Source of the DNA: an uncultured Geobacteraceae bacterium
GTDB lineage: Bacteria > Desulfobacterota > Desulfuromonadia > Geobacterales > Pseudopelobacteraceae
Length of the DNA: 64,000 bases
Assembly: GCA_903901875.1 (NCBI GenBank)
Contig: CAIUSO010000054.1
Location: 1 to 64,000, forward strand
Reading direction: 5' to 3'
In this document: positions 48,827 through 57,020 of the stretch, in pieces
Layout: each line of letters opens with the position of its first letter
How positions within the stretch are numbered: position 1 is the stretch's first letter
Position numbers and translations under genes: made by a program
Notes under the pieces: generated by a model
What the model was told of the DNA's origin: nothing
Seen by the model: the letters and a program-made list of their open reading frames with translations, nothing else
Database searches by the model: none

Positions 48827-50110
48827 TCATACGGATGTTACCGAACTGCTACCGAAATTTGTCGCTGGAAACATCTGATCGCCAAACGACTTCATAGAGG
48901 CGTGATCCTCATTACCCAAACTGTGAAGATATATCTTGGTAATGTACTCAGTAGAATGTCCCAAGATCATAGACAACTTGTATACGGCAACTGTATTACC
49001 ATATTCAAGGGATGTTTTGTAAAGATAATGCGTGGCAAACGTATGGCGTAAATGGTGCGGTGTCAATGCTCGGAACTTGGCAGCAATGGCCGGTTTTTTC
49101 ATCACGTCAAAATGTTCTGCAACTCTTAGACAAGTATTATCCCATCCAAATAGAGAATTGACAGATAAACATTCTCCCGGCTTTTTGGTATTGGGAAATA
49201 GGTATCTTTGAATAGTGAGCATACGCCTTATTTTGATCCAGTTTTTGACGTATTCCTGATATTGAGTTGTTAGGGGTATAATAACCTCTTTATTGCCCTT
49301 CACAGTTGTCTTAATCTCCCCCCTCTCCCAATCAAATTCATTTTCTTTGAGTTTCAAAATATCCTTATGCCGAAGGCCGGTATTAAGAGTGCCAAAAATA
49401 AAGTGATGCAATATCGGATTCTTTTCCGCATAGTTCAGGAAGGTTTCAATCTCTTCTTGAGTTTCAAGAATTATCTCCCGGCGTGGCCCCTTGTTCAACC
49501 GTTCTATTTTGAATATATCGGTATAGGCTTCATGCAATCGTGGATACTGACGAGCCTTCAACCGCTTACAAACAAGCTTGAAAAGAATCTTCAGAATAGC
49601 AATATTTCCGTTCACTATCGAATTTCCCACAGCCTTATTGCGCTCTTTCATAAAGGTTTTTACATGGTGTTCCTCTATATTCTGAAGATGCATTTTGCCA
49701 AAGTATTCTTTCAAGGTAAGCATACAAGATCGGTAATATTTAACGGTTGCCTCAGACTTCCCGCGCATAAGTCGGTCTTCCATGTCATCTTCAAAAATCT
49801 TGTCTGCTTCCTTCCAAGAAATCAGCTTCTCTTCACCAGGTAGCAGAGAGCCTGAATGCCTGGACGTAACACAGTGGGCAAGGTACGCCTCAGCATCCCC
49901 CTTGCTTGTCAAACCCTTTGACCGAGTGAATGAAACTCCATCCTTCATTATCCGAGTGGTATGGTTCTGAGATAGCACCATTGACGAACCACAATGCTTG
50001 CAGAGAGCCGATTTCTCCCCGGTACATACTTTCTTATATCCCCGATGTTTACCTGCTTCATTCTTGCACTGACTATTCGTGCAACGCCACATTTTACGGA
50101 TGGTAGCCAT
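48827..50110 (-). CDS. int: Tyrosine recombinase (phage integrase)
   Basis: 427 aa. Begins with a zinc-ribbon-like piece (MWRCTNSQCKN ... CKHCGSS), then a core-binding SAM-like domain (KSEATVKYYRSCMLTLKEYF) and a catalytic domain with Arg in LNTGLRHKDILKL, His-x-x-Arg in HHLRHTFATHYL and GHSTEYITKIYLH containing the Tyr. Integrates and excises the prophage. Three nt after the HTH gene, so the two are co-transcribed leftward. Confidence 0.92.
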   Translation of the reverse strand: MATIRKMWRCTNSQCKNEAGKHRGYKKVCTGEKSALCKHCGSSMVLSQNHTTRIMKDGVSFTRSKGLTSKGDAEAYLAHCVTSRHSGSLLPGEEKLISWKEADKIFEDDMEDRLMRGKSEATVKYYRSCMLTLKEYFGKMHLQNIEEHHVKTFMKERNKAVGNSIVNGNIAILKILFKLVCKRLKARQYPRLHEAYTDIFKIERLNKGPRREIILETQEEIETFLNYAEKNPILHHFIFGTLNTGLRHKDILKLKENEFDWERGEIKTTVKGNKEVIIPLTTQYQEYVKNWIKIRRMLTIQRYLFPNTKKPGECLSVNSLFGWDNTCLRVAEHFDVMKKPAIAAKFRALTPHHLRHTFATHYLYKTSLEYGNTVAVYKLSMILGHSTEYITKIYLHSLGNEDHASMKSFGDQMFPATNFGSSSVTSV

Positions 50111-50113
50111 ACG

Positions 50114-50470
50114 TCACCCCCCCAAGTTATCCAGCATGTCCGATACAAGTTTAGTTTTTTTAGTATCACCCTTCAGGGCGCGATACTTTTCAATAACTTT
50201 CTGTTCTTCAGCGGTTAAAGATGTTGGTGCAATCCATGCTGCAACTTGTCTTTCTCCTCTGGCAAGTAATACCTCTTTCAATTCGTCAACGGTATAATTC
50301 AGATCAGCGGCCATTTTAAGAAGCGTTTTGAGCTCAGGTTTATTGCCACGGTTTAATACAGCCCCCCATGTTTCCTGAGTTAATTCGCTTTTAACATCAC
50401 GCACGAAATCTGATATTTTATCATGTCCAAGAGCCTTGAACTTCTTTTGCATCAATGCTTTTTCGTCCAT
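50114..50470 (-). CDS. XRE-like HTH regulator next to integrase
   Basis: 118 aa. Residues about 15-70 (FVRDVKSELTQETWGAVLNR, then NKPELKTLLKMAADLNYTVDELKEVL) fit an XRE-type helix-turn-helix, and LTAEEQKVIEKYRALKGDTKK is a tail common in phage HTH proteins. It could bind the palindrome in its own leader, 50497-50515, or the dispersed TTCAG-N5-TCTGAA sites. Neither is proven. Confidence 0.65.
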   Translation of the reverse strand: MDEKALMQKKFKALGHDKISDFVRDVKSELTQETWGAVLNRGNKPELKTLLKMAADLNYTVDELKEVLLARGERQVAAWIAPTSLTAEEQKVIEKYRALKGDTKKTKLVSDMLDNLGG

Positions 50471-50496
50471 ATTAGCCCCTTTTTTTAATCTGAATT

Positions 50497-50552
50497 TTCA
50501 GCGAACAATGCTGAATGATATGACACTATAACGCACGATATGAATAAGTCAA
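50497..50552 (-). promoter_or_regulatory. Promoter and 19-bp palindrome of the HTH-int operon
   Basis: Minus strand TTGACT (50552-50547), 16-nt spacer, TATAGT (50530-50525). Just downstream of the expected start lies TTCAGC-N7-GCTGAA (50497-50515), using the same half-site as the 15-bp dyads but with wider spacing. Placement fits autorepression. Confidence 0.6.
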
Positions 50553-50560
50553 GCCGGAAA

Positions 50561-50998
50561 TTATTGAACGGAGAATGTACCTTGTAGCGGATAAGAGGGA
50601 TTACCGGCAGCATCATTGACGTGAATATTGAAAATACTGCTCTGCTTGCTAGTGGTATCAACAATCACTGTATAGTTAATCGTACCGCTTGTGGCCCCCT
50701 TGGTGTCAAAGGGCTGATGTATCGTATTCCGATTTGCATACGTTACTGCATCCTAAACATTCATGTTGACCTGGTTAATATCTCCCCCCAGATCGTAAAA
50801 GTTAAATGATAAGGCAACGGCTATTTGACCGCCTCCCGAATTGAGAACAGCAGTCTTTGGAGAGTAGGAAAGATTGCTTATAGCGGGAATATGTGCCGCA
50901 GGTTGTTGTGTGGTTGCCGTATCACTTCCACTTCCACAAGCCGATAGAAACAGACAGATAAAAAATATTTTCACTACCATCATTTTTTTGATTGACAT
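50561..50998 (-). pseudogene. Lipoprotein gene interrupted by an in-frame TAG
   Basis: The frame begins with a lipoprotein signal (MSIKKMMVVKIFFICLFLSA, then CGSG), followed by an Ig-like/adhesin-type stretch, and meets TAG at 50753-50755. The same frame continues without another stop for 63 codons (DAVTYANRNTIHQPFDTKG; SIFNIHVNDAAGNPSYPLQG) to TAA at 50561-50563. The second half reads like the rest of the same beta-rich domain, so a single point mutation truncates the protein. Possibly a lysogenic conversion gene. The truncated 81-aa form could still be made. Confidence 0.6.
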
Positions 50999-51036
50999 GA
51001 TTCAGAGCCTCTGATAAAAGATTCAGTAACGCTGCA
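50992..51036 (+). promoter_or_regulatory. Operator-bearing promoter before the antirepressor region
   Basis: TTGACA (50992-50997), 17-nt spacer, TAAAAG (51015-51020). The spacer is filled by the dyad at 51001-51015 (TTCAGAGCCTCTGAT). A degenerate second copy starts 21 bp later (51022-51036). Repressor binding would block the polymerase directly. Confidence 0.65.
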
Positions 51037-51240
51037 TTATACGGAACGATATTAAACTAAGGCGCATAATATGAACACGTTTTCTTTAATGAACAACAAA
51101 AAAATAAACTTTAAAAAAATAGTTGACAAAACTATGGTTTGCGGTTTACCGTCTGGCTACCTGCTGAACACAGGTAACCCGGCAACCGCACCCGTGAGTA
51201 TTGCGGTATCTTTATGTCCGACATTTAAAGGAGTGTCGGG

Positions 51241-51330
51241 ATGGACAGGGAATATATTGAATACCTGTCGCAGCTGGTTACGCTGTGTTCAACATCCCGG
51301 CACTTTGCCGAATCCATTGAACAGGAGTAA
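51241..51330 (+). CDS. Small 29-aa ORF before the antirepressor gene
   Basis: ATG with AAAGGAG 8 nt upstream; product MDREYIEYLSQLVTLCSTSR plus nine residues. It ends 4 nt before the antirepressor start. No family recognised. It may be a leader peptide or a tiny regulator. The good RBS and tight spacing are the only support. Confidence 0.45.
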   Translation: MDREYIEYLSQLVTLCSTSRHFAESIEQE

Positions 51331-51334
51331 CTTT

Positions 51335-52048
51335 ATGAACAACACCCCCGCAGTATTACGTTTTGAATCCCATGAAGTGAGAATAATCAACCTAGATGGT
51401 GGACCATTATTTGTAGCAGCGGATATTTGCGCTGTTCTTAATGTGGGCAACCCCTCACAAGCACTGTCCCGTCTTGACGATGATGAAAAGGGTATCATTT
51501 CAAATGATACCCTTGGCGGTAAGCAGAATATGACGGTTGTCAACGAATCCGGTCTATACTCACTTATTTTATCCAGCCGCAAACCCGAAGCCAAACGCTT
51601 TAAAAAGTGGGTAACGTCTGAAGTCCTCCCCGCAATCCGTAAGACCGGATCATACAACCAAGAGCCGCAATCACATACCATCCCAACAGGGCGATACATT
51701 GAGTTGCTGGAAGCTGAAAATAAGTTTCTTCGCGACAGCACTACCGTAACGATCAGCGACAAGCCCCGCACTCTGGCAAAGAACCAGCTTCTTGACAAAA
51801 CCGGAATAAATAAGATGCTCTATGAAAAGTATCTTGAGCTCCACGGAGAAAAGAGTGTTATGCAGTGGTGGAGAGAAACCGACATTCCGCTTTGTCATGA
51901 AACTGTAACTGCTGCATTGCTTCGCAATCATCGTAAATCAGCTCCTACTATCGGGGTTATTGCCAGAGCTTTAAAGTTCCCTTCACATGACATTCGGGTA
52001 ATGTTACTAAAACTGAGACATGGGGAAGCGGCTGTATTATTGACTTGA
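51335..52048 (+). CDS. BRO-N antirepressor-like protein
   Basis: 237 aa from ATG 51335. The frame is open upstream to 51071, but the BRO domain starts here. BRO-N pattern: VRIINLDGGPLFVAADICAV, ALSRLDDDEKG, VNESGLYSLILSSRKPEAKR and FKKWVTSEVLPAIRKTGSY. The C-terminal part (about 115-237) has an HTH-like DKTGINKMLYEKYLELHGEK and differs from KilA/ANT types. Such proteins counter the phage repressor or regulate host genes. RBS AGGAG. Confidence 0.85.
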   Translation: MNNTPAVLRFESHEVRIINLDGGPLFVAADICAVLNVGNPSQALSRLDDDEKGIISNDTLGGKQNMTVVNESGLYSLILSSRKPEAKRFKKWVTSEVLPAIRKTGSYNQEPQSHTIPTGRYIELLEAENKFLRDSTTVTISDKPRTLAKNQLLDKTGINKMLYEKYLELHGEKSVMQWWRETDIPLCHETVTAALLRNHRKSAPTIGVIARALKFPSHDIRVMLLKLRHGEAAVLLT

Positions 52049-52077
52049 CAGCCCCCCCCCCCCCGATATGAGATAAT
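52045..52077 (+). promoter_or_regulatory. Promoter-like site with a C13 tract in the spacer
   Basis: TTGACA (52045-52050), then G and thirteen C (52052-52064), then GATATGAGATAAT. The best -10 (GATAAT, 52072-52077) is 21 nt from the -35; TATGAG gives 16. Length change of the C tract would alter spacing, as in phase-variable promoters. Confidence 0.45.
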
Positions 52078-52108
52078 AGTAATTAACTATATTTTAAGGA
52101 GTCTGAAA

Positions 52109-52294
52109 ATGAAAATCATGAAAGCGATAGCATTGTTGGCCGGTATTGCAGCGACACACGGGAATGTACGGGTTTTTATGGGTGATTGCACTCCGATTAA
52201 GAAGCTGCACTTCAGCGTTTATGAACCGATAACTGAATGCCCGACAGAAAAGAAGAAACTTGGGAAGCTGTATCTGCATATCGGGGAACATTGA
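52109..52294 (+). CDS. Small protein with signal-like N-terminus
   Basis: 61 aa, RBS AAGGAG. The N-terminus MKIMKAIALLAGIAATHGNV is hydrophobic, possibly a signal peptide; two cysteines follow (GDCTPIKK; TECPTEKK). No family recognised. Downstream of the poly-C promoter-like site. Confidence 0.55.
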   Translation: MKIMKAIALLAGIAATHGNVRVFMGDCTPIKKLHFSVYEPITECPTEKKKLGKLYLHIGEH

Positions 52295-52348
52295 TTTTAC
52301 CGGGGAGGGTGACAGCCTCCCCTATCCCAAACGAAAGGAGGTGATGGC

Positions 52349-52627
52349 ATGGCAGATAAGAGAATCAAGACAGTAAAGAATGAATGTGGAGTTAAGGCAG
52401 TAACAGCTTTTGAAGCATCAAAGATTTATCCCGGTATTGAAGAAAGGCAGTTTGCCCGAATGTGTTTGAAGGGTCAAAGAATGGTAAGGATTTATGGAAA
52501 CGAAGTCCCACCGGATAAATTGGCAAAGGTTCTGTTTGGTAAGAAAGTTGGTAAATACTGGCTGATTCCATTGGAAGAGTTAGACCGTGTTTTTTTATCC
52601 ACAGATTCAGCGACGCTGAAAGTTTAA
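52349..52627 (+). CDS. Small DNA-binding-like protein (excisionase-like)
   Basis: 92 aa with strong RBS GGAGGTGAT. The C-terminal half (VLFGKKVGKYWLIPLEELDR) has the pattern of helix-turn-helix excisionase/AlpA-type proteins in which a YWLIP element follows the recognition helix. Could be the excisionase or a regulator. Moderate support. Confidence 0.55.
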   Translation: MADKRIKTVKNECGVKAVTAFEASKIYPGIEERQFARMCLKGQRMVRIYGNEVPPDKLAKVLFGKKVGKYWLIPLEELDRVFLSTDSATLKV

Positions 52628-52667
52628 TCAGAATACCAAGGGTTGCGGTGATGGATCGGATGGAAAG

Positions 52668-52727
52668 TTGAAAGCTAAAGTCTGGTACAGGCTGGATGAT
52701 AACGGGAATTTTGTGGAGGTGCTGTAA
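52668..52727 (+). CDS. Possible 19-aa peptide ORF
   Basis: TTG start, product (M)KAKVWYRLDDNGNFVEVL, ending in TAATG that starts the next gene. The frame is also open upstream without an ATG. Weak; the stop-start overlap is the main argument. Confidence 0.25.
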   Translation: MKAKVWYRLDDNGNFVEVL

Positions 52728-52924
52728 TGCAAGCACGGTGCAAGCACGGAAACTGTAACGGTTTGATGCAGATTGAATACGACAGAATTAAATGCGTGAA
52801 GTGTGGTCGGTCGATATGGCGCAACTTTGAAATGAGAAAGCCAAGTAAAGATGATCGTAATTTGGGTTGTCCTCCTGGTTCAAGGAATACCGGAAAAGAT
52901 CATATTGAAGCGAGAATACGATAA
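52727..52924 (+). CDS. Small zinc-ribbon-like protein
   Basis: 65 aa with CKHGNC and CVKCGRS, a four-Cys arrangement likely to bind zinc, and a basic C-terminal tail. Unknown role. Its stop overlaps the next start by one base (TAATG). Confidence 0.6.
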   Translation: MQARCKHGNCNGLMQIEYDRIKCVKCGRSIWRNFEMRKPSKDDRNLGCPPGSRNTGKDHIEARIR

Positions 52925-53106
52925 TGTGGCGCATGGTACAGTACCCCCGTTACAATGTTGTGTCAGTACGGTTGTCAGAAACAGAAATGAGGCTGCTAAA
53001 AGAGTTTGTTGAATATCGGAAGAGTTCACGGCAGGAAGTAGTACACCACGCCTTAATGGAGTGGATCAAGAGCATCATACCACAAGGAGGAAACGAGAAT
53101 GAGTAA
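52924..53106 (+). CDS. Ribbon-helix-helix-like regulator
   Basis: 60 aa. NVVSVRLSETEMRLLKEFVE and SSRQEVVHHALMEWIK follow the beta-strand, helix, helix pattern of Arc/CopG proteins. Likely a DNA-binding repressor. Overlaps the next gene by 8 nt. Confidence 0.6.
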   Translation: MWRMVQYPRYNVVSVRLSETEMRLLKEFVEYRKSSRQEVVHHALMEWIKSIIPQGGNENE

Positions 53107-54016
53107 TGAATTGGTAACAACAAGCGGTAACGGAGCTTTGACAGTCCATGAGTTGAAAGACAGGGTAAACATGGTTCAACAGGCAATGGGTGCGGTCATG
53201 CGTGATAAGGTGCATTACGGTACGATCCCCGGAGTGTCTAAGCCGTCACTCTGGAAGCCGGGGAGTGAATTACTCCTGTCAATGTTCCGTATCGCCGTAA
53301 TTCCGAGGGTTGAAGATTTGGGTATCAATGGAGAGGTGCATTATCGCGTGACCTGTCAGGGAGTTTTGCCAAATGGCGAAATTGTTGGTGAAGGTTTGGG
53401 GGAGTGTTCCAGCGAGGAAGAAAAGTACAAGTGGCGGTCTGCTGTCTGCAAGGAAGAGTTTGACGACACCCCGGATACGAAACGCCGTCTGAAGTACACA
53501 AGGGACGGAAAGAAGTTTCAGCAAGTCCGGGTGAACCCTGCTGACGTTGCAAATACTATCCTGAAGATGGCGAAGAAACGGGCGCAGATGGATATGACGT
53601 TGACCTGTACCGGGGCAAGTGACGTATTCACTCAAGACCTTGAAGATTTACCACCTGAATTTATTAACCAGAAGGCTTCACCAGCGGCAGCAGCTTCACG
53701 CCCTGCCCCTCCGAAAGCGGCATCACCTCCACCAATAAAGCAACAGGCCGAAGATGCAGACGTTACCGTGGAAATGAGCGTTTCTGAACAGATTGATCTT
53801 GCCTTGGATCATTTATCCGGTGGAGATGATGCAGCAAAGAAAAACCTTCTGCTTGAGGCAAGTCGCGGTGGTAAGAGTTCAGGAGCTTTCTTGACCTATG
53901 CAAAGTTGCACCTTCCTGAAACTTCAAAGCCGTGGCTCCATAAAATACTTGAGTATCTTAAGGCCAAGATTCAGGAAGCCCCGGGAGATGAAACAGGGGA
54001 AGATATGCCATGCTGA
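53099..54016 (+). CDS. Phage recombination-associated protein (SSAP-like)
   Basis: 305 aa, RBS AAGGAGG. It carries VMRDKVHYGTIPG, KPGSELLLSMFRI, YRVTCQGVLPNGEIVGEGLG, NPADVANTILKMAKKRAQMD and TLTCTGASDVFTQDLED. I know this pattern from phage proteins usually left unnamed, found beside nucleases and ssDNA functions. With the nuclease gene that overlaps its end, it resembles a single-strand-annealing protein plus exonuclease pair. The C-terminal 110 residues are Ala/Pro-rich, then helical. Function inferred. Confidence 0.6.
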   Translation: MSNELVTTSGNGALTVHELKDRVNMVQQAMGAVMRDKVHYGTIPGVSKPSLWKPGSELLLSMFRIAVIPRVEDLGINGEVHYRVTCQGVLPNGEIVGEGLGECSSEEEKYKWRSAVCKEEFDDTPDTKRRLKYTRDGKKFQQVRVNPADVANTILKMAKKRAQMDMTLTCTGASDVFTQDLEDLPPEFINQKASPAAAASRPAPPKAASPPPIKQQAEDADVTVEMSVSEQIDLALDHLSGGDDAAKKNLLLEASRGGKSSGAFLTYAKLHLPETSKPWLHKILEYLKAKIQEAPGDETGEDMPC

Positions 54017-54630
54017 AGTTTGATGAACTGACACATACCTATTACTGGAACGGTGTCAAAGTGCCGGGGGTGACAACTATCCTTGCAGACTTCATCAAGG
54101 TAGTTATCAACAATACCCCGTACCATATCGGGCGCAACAGCGGGGCTGTTATACCTTCTGAAGTTATGGAAGCAGCAGCGGCCAAGGGTACGGATATTCA
54201 CAAGGGCTGTGAACTGATCGCAAATGGTGGAGTTGATTGGAGTGCTCTTGATGGTGCGTATGTTGGACCATTGCGGGAGTTTGAAAAGTGGCTTACTGAC
54301 TACAAACCGGCAATCATGTTCACTGAAGCACCGTTCTACTCTGTGCGTTATGGTTACGCCGGCACGATTGACATTATTGCCAATATCGGCGGTAAAATCT
54401 GCTTAATCGACATTAAGACCGGGGCGAGTTCTTCAGTAGGGCCGCAATTAGCAGCATATCAGCATGGATGGTGCGAACAGGAGAAGTACAAGGCATCAAC
54501 TCAACGGTGGGCGTTATGGATTCCAAAGAACGGTGATCCGTACAAGTTTGAGAAATTAACCGGATTACAGGACTTCGATTATTTCAAATCATGCCTGTTT
54601 ATCCACAACTATCTAAAGGGGGGAAAGTAA
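54010..54630 (+). CDS. PD-(D/E)XK exonuclease-like protein
   Basis: 206 aa. HTYYWNGVKVPGVTTIL is the start typical of Cas4/RecB-type phage nucleases; the core is YAGTIDIIANIGGKICLIDI followed by KTG (Asp...D-x-K), then QLAAYQHGW. Likely the 5'-3' exonuclease partner of the preceding protein. Overlaps it by 7 nt. Confidence 0.78.
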   Translation: MLKFDELTHTYYWNGVKVPGVTTILADFIKVVINNTPYHIGRNSGAVIPSEVMEAAAAKGTDIHKGCELIANGGVDWSALDGAYVGPLREFEKWLTDYKPAIMFTEAPFYSVRYGYAGTIDIIANIGGKICLIDIKTGASSSVGPQLAAYQHGWCEQEKYKASTQRWALWIPKNGDPYKFEKLTGLQDFDYFKSCLFIHNYLKGGK

Positions 54631-54830
54631 TGATTCATCATCATGTAACCAGCAGCAACATTGAAAGTGTGGCTCACAAAGGAACAGTTCTTCATGTCAA
54701 GTTCAAGCACGGTGGAACGTATGAGTATCTTGATGTGTCACAAGAGCAGTTCCTTGGGCTGAAACACGCCGAGAGCGTAGGCAAGCATCTTAACAGCATG
54801 GGTCTGAAGGGAAAGAAGGTGACACAATGA
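54630..54830 (+). CDS. KTSC-domain protein
   Basis: 66 aa from ATG 54630, which overlaps the nuclease stop (TAATG). SSNIESVAHKGTVLHVKFKH and GGTYEYLDVSQEQFLGLKHA, then ESVGKHLN, match the KTSC fold, found fused to synthetases or alone in phages. Possibly RNA-binding. An extended start 39 nt upstream lies inside the nuclease gene and is unlikely. Confidence 0.75.
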   Translation: MIHHHVTSSNIESVAHKGTVLHVKFKHGGTYEYLDVSQEQFLGLKHAESVGKHLNSMGLKGKKVTQ

Positions 54831-55645
54831 CAACAGCACTTACCACAGCAGCGACAGACTCCCTGAAGGCCGAAGTTTCACCGGTCAAGGCAAATGCTCA
54901 AAAACTCGTAATCAGCGAGGCTCAGCACGTAGAAGCGGCAAGGGATTTTATCAGAACTATCAAGGAACGCCGGAATAAAGTTGATGCAACCTTTGACATT
55001 CATATCAAAGCGGCTCATGCAGCACACAAGGCACTTGTTGCCACCAAGAAAACTTTTACCGACGATCTTGACGATGCTGAACGGATTATTAAGGGAAAGG
55101 TTGGAGCGTACCAGCTTGAATGTGAACGTCTGGCAAAGATTGAGCAGGAAAAAGCCCGTATTGCAGCCGAAGCAGAACAGCGTAAGATTGTAGAGGCCGC
55201 ACAGAAGAAGATTGCCGCCACTCTGGCCAAGTCCGGCACGGTCAATGAGAAAATTGCTTATCTGGAATACTCCTTGATTCATGACAGTCTGGACGATACC
55301 ACAAGGGGCTTGTGTGAACGTCAACTTGAAGTGTTACGCCTGCAACTTCAGGGTTTGGAAGATAAGGCAGCAGTGGCACAGCGCAAGGCTGAAGAGGCAG
55401 CAGAAGCACCGGCCTACATTCCCCCGGCAGCAGTAGCAGAAAAGACAGCAGGGGTTTCTGGAAAGAAAACCTATCTTGTCACCGTCACCGAACCAATGAC
55501 GCTTATCAAGGCCATTGCAGACGGTAAAGGGAGTGCCGGACTCGTCAAGGCGTGGGATGAAACCATGATTAAGAAACTTGCGCTAATGGGGATCTTTCTT
55601 CCGGGTGTTCAGTACCAAGAGGAACGCATTGTTTCTGTGCGCTAA
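54827..55645 (+). CDS. Coiled-coil phage protein
   Basis: 272 aa, overlapping the KTSC gene by 4 nt. Residues 30-200 are strongly helical and Ala/Lys/Glu-rich, forming coiled coil (AARDFIRTIKERRNKVDATF; LAKIEQEKARIAAEAEQRKI). The C-terminus (KKTYLVTVTEPMTLIKAIAD; ALMGIFLPGVQYQEERIV) is a small alpha/beta end. Similar proteins sit in phage recombination modules; exact role unknown. Confidence 0.7.
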   Translation: MTTALTTAATDSLKAEVSPVKANAQKLVISEAQHVEAARDFIRTIKERRNKVDATFDIHIKAAHAAHKALVATKKTFTDDLDDAERIIKGKVGAYQLECERLAKIEQEKARIAAEAEQRKIVEAAQKKIAATLAKSGTVNEKIAYLEYSLIHDSLDDTTRGLCERQLEVLRLQLQGLEDKAAVAQRKAEEAAEAPAYIPPAAVAEKTAGVSGKKTYLVTVTEPMTLIKAIADGKGSAGLVKAWDETMIKKLALMGIFLPGVQYQEERIVSVR

Positions 55646-55647
55646 GA

Positions 55648-55662
55648 TTCAGAGCGTCTGAA
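55648..55662. promoter_or_regulatory. Operator dyad before 55682
   Basis: TTCAGAGCGTCTGAA, a perfect copy of the prophage dyad, 3 nt after the coiled-coil gene stop. TATTTT follows directly and could be a -10. No good -35. Confidence 0.6.
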
Positions 55663-55681
55663 TATTTTATCAGGAGGTTTT

Positions 55682-55957
55682 ATGCAGAAGTATCTTGAAA
55701 AGTTGAAAGAGTTTTTTGCAACAACATTACGTTTGCCCGGAGCCGGTTTTTATGTCGGTTGTGGCCGGTATCAAGGATTCAGACCGTCATGCAGCCGGTA
55801 CGGTTTGGTTATCAACGTTGGCTTCGTATGGTTCATGTTCATTACTTACGATTTCATAGCGTCCAGCCAAGAGGTAATGAATGAAGTCATGGACAAGCGG
55901 AAAGAGATTCTTGAATTACGGCAGATGTACGGCAACAGAACGCCACGCCGGAGGTGA
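55682..55957 (+). CDS. Small membrane protein
   Basis: 91 aa, RBS CAGGAGG. One strong hydrophobic segment (YGLVINVGFVWFMFITYDFI), with two Cys before it and a basic C-terminal tail. Unknown function, under the operator at 55648. Confidence 0.65.
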   Translation: MQKYLEKLKEFFATTLRLPGAGFYVGCGRYQGFRPSCSRYGLVINVGFVWFMFITYDFIASSQEVMNEVMDKRKEILELRQMYGNRTPRRR

Positions 55958-55960
55958 ATC

Positions 55961-56140
55961 ATGGAATATCACGACACGCCACTTTACCGGGGCAACGCAC
56001 TGAGGAAAAAACGTAATGCCGGATTCATAGCGTTTATTACAGCGGTAATAATTGCGGCAATGCTTGGGATGTACTGGATCGATCAGCAGATTGACCGACC
56101 ACTACACAAAAATAGTCAGGGGTTAGTATGGCTCGTATAG
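55961..56140 (+). CDS. 59-aa single-pass membrane protein
   Basis: ATG 55961 with GGAGGTGA upstream. Product has a basic N-terminal part (LRKKRN) and one membrane segment (AGFIAFITAVIIAAMLGMYW). Overlaps the next gene by 13 nt. Holin-like in size, but its place among early genes argues against that. Confidence 0.6.
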   Translation: MEYHDTPLYRGNALRKKRNAGFIAFITAVIIAAMLGMYWIDQQIDRPLHKNSQGLVWLV

Positions 56141-56415
56141 ATATGACAAGAGAACAGCTTTTAACTATGGCTGCAAGTATTGCAATTTGTACGCTAACAG
56201 CAATTGAACGGACTTCACCAGCTCATTCAACATTATCCAGAAAGATAAAGAAGGTTGAGGATGCTATTGCCGAACTCGCAGCCCTGAATAAATCTTCTCT
56301 CAATCAAGAAATGCGCGATTTGGGAATTAAGGCGTGGGGTAAGGCAATGGATTGCGTTTCAAACAATATCAAAGGCATGGTTGAAACTGTGCCAAACTCA
56401 AAAGGGGGGAAATAG
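56128..56415 (+). CDS. Small helical phage protein
   Basis: 95 aa, helical. MARIDMTREQLLTMAASIAI and LSRKIKKVEDAIAELAALNK are visible. No family recognised. Ends 2 nt before the next gene. Confidence 0.6.
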   Translation: MARIDMTREQLLTMAASIAICTLTAIERTSPAHSTLSRKIKKVEDAIAELAALNKSSLNQEMRDLGIKAWGKAMDCVSNNIKGMVETVPNSKGGK

Positions 56416-56417
56416 GC

Positions 56418-57020
56418 ATGAACAGAGGAATTTTCAGAAGTGAATTGGAATGTGTCTTGACTGAGGCCGAAGCCAAGACCTACAGCGGGGAGTTGGCGCG
56501 ACTGACTCAAACTCAGGCAGAGCTTGAAGATCGAAAGAAGGAGATTACCAGCGATTACAAGAGCCGTATTGATGCTTGTATTAGTCAGACGCGAGTAATT
56601 GCCCGGAAGGTTTCAACCGGTAAGGAAATGCGTGATGTTGAAGTACGTTGGGAATTTGATTTTCCGGCAAACGTTAAGTATCTTATCCGCCTGGACACTT
56701 ACCATACAATTGACAGCAAGGCTTTGACTGACAATGAACTTCAGATGTGCCTTGACCTGGAAGAGGCGGCGAATGCTGAAGAGGTGGAAGAAACACCAAT
56801 TAACGTCGTTGTTCCTGGACCTGATGGGGTACTTCCAGCCGGAGCGAACGAAAGTGATTATCAACCTGAAGATGATGGAACAGAAGGTAATCTTCCTGAT
56901 ATGGAAGAGGCCGGGGAACCGGAGATAATTGACCCTCCTGAAACTGATTCGTTTGAGTGCAAGAGTTGCGTCACCAAGAAAAAAGCGAAGAAGTGCGGCG
57001 CAGATTGTAGGCAAGTATAA
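56418..57020 (+). CDS. Phage protein with acidic linker and Cys-rich tail
   Basis: 200 aa. An N-terminal coiled coil (about 15-55), then a beta-rich part (VRWEFDFPANVKYLIRLDTY), a long acidic Pro-rich linker (about 110-170) and a short Cys-rich end (FECKSCVTKKKAKKCGADC) that may bind zinc. No family recognised. Confidence 0.62.
   Translation: MNRGIFRSELECVLTEAEAKTYSGELARLTQTQAELEDRKKEITSDYKSRIDACISQTRVIARKVSTGKEMRDVEVRWEFDFPANVKYLIRLDTYHTIDSKALTDNELQMCLDLEEAANAEEVEETPINVVVPGPDGVLPAGANESDYQPEDDGTEGNLPDMEEAGEPEIIDPPETDSFECKSCVTKKKAKKCGADCRQV

Noticed and set aside
51071-51334. N-terminal extension of the BRO antirepressor
   Set aside because: The BRO domain begins at 51335 with its own RBS, and the upstream residues look like non-coding translation. 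A 29-aa ORF in another frame with a better RBS occupies part of it.
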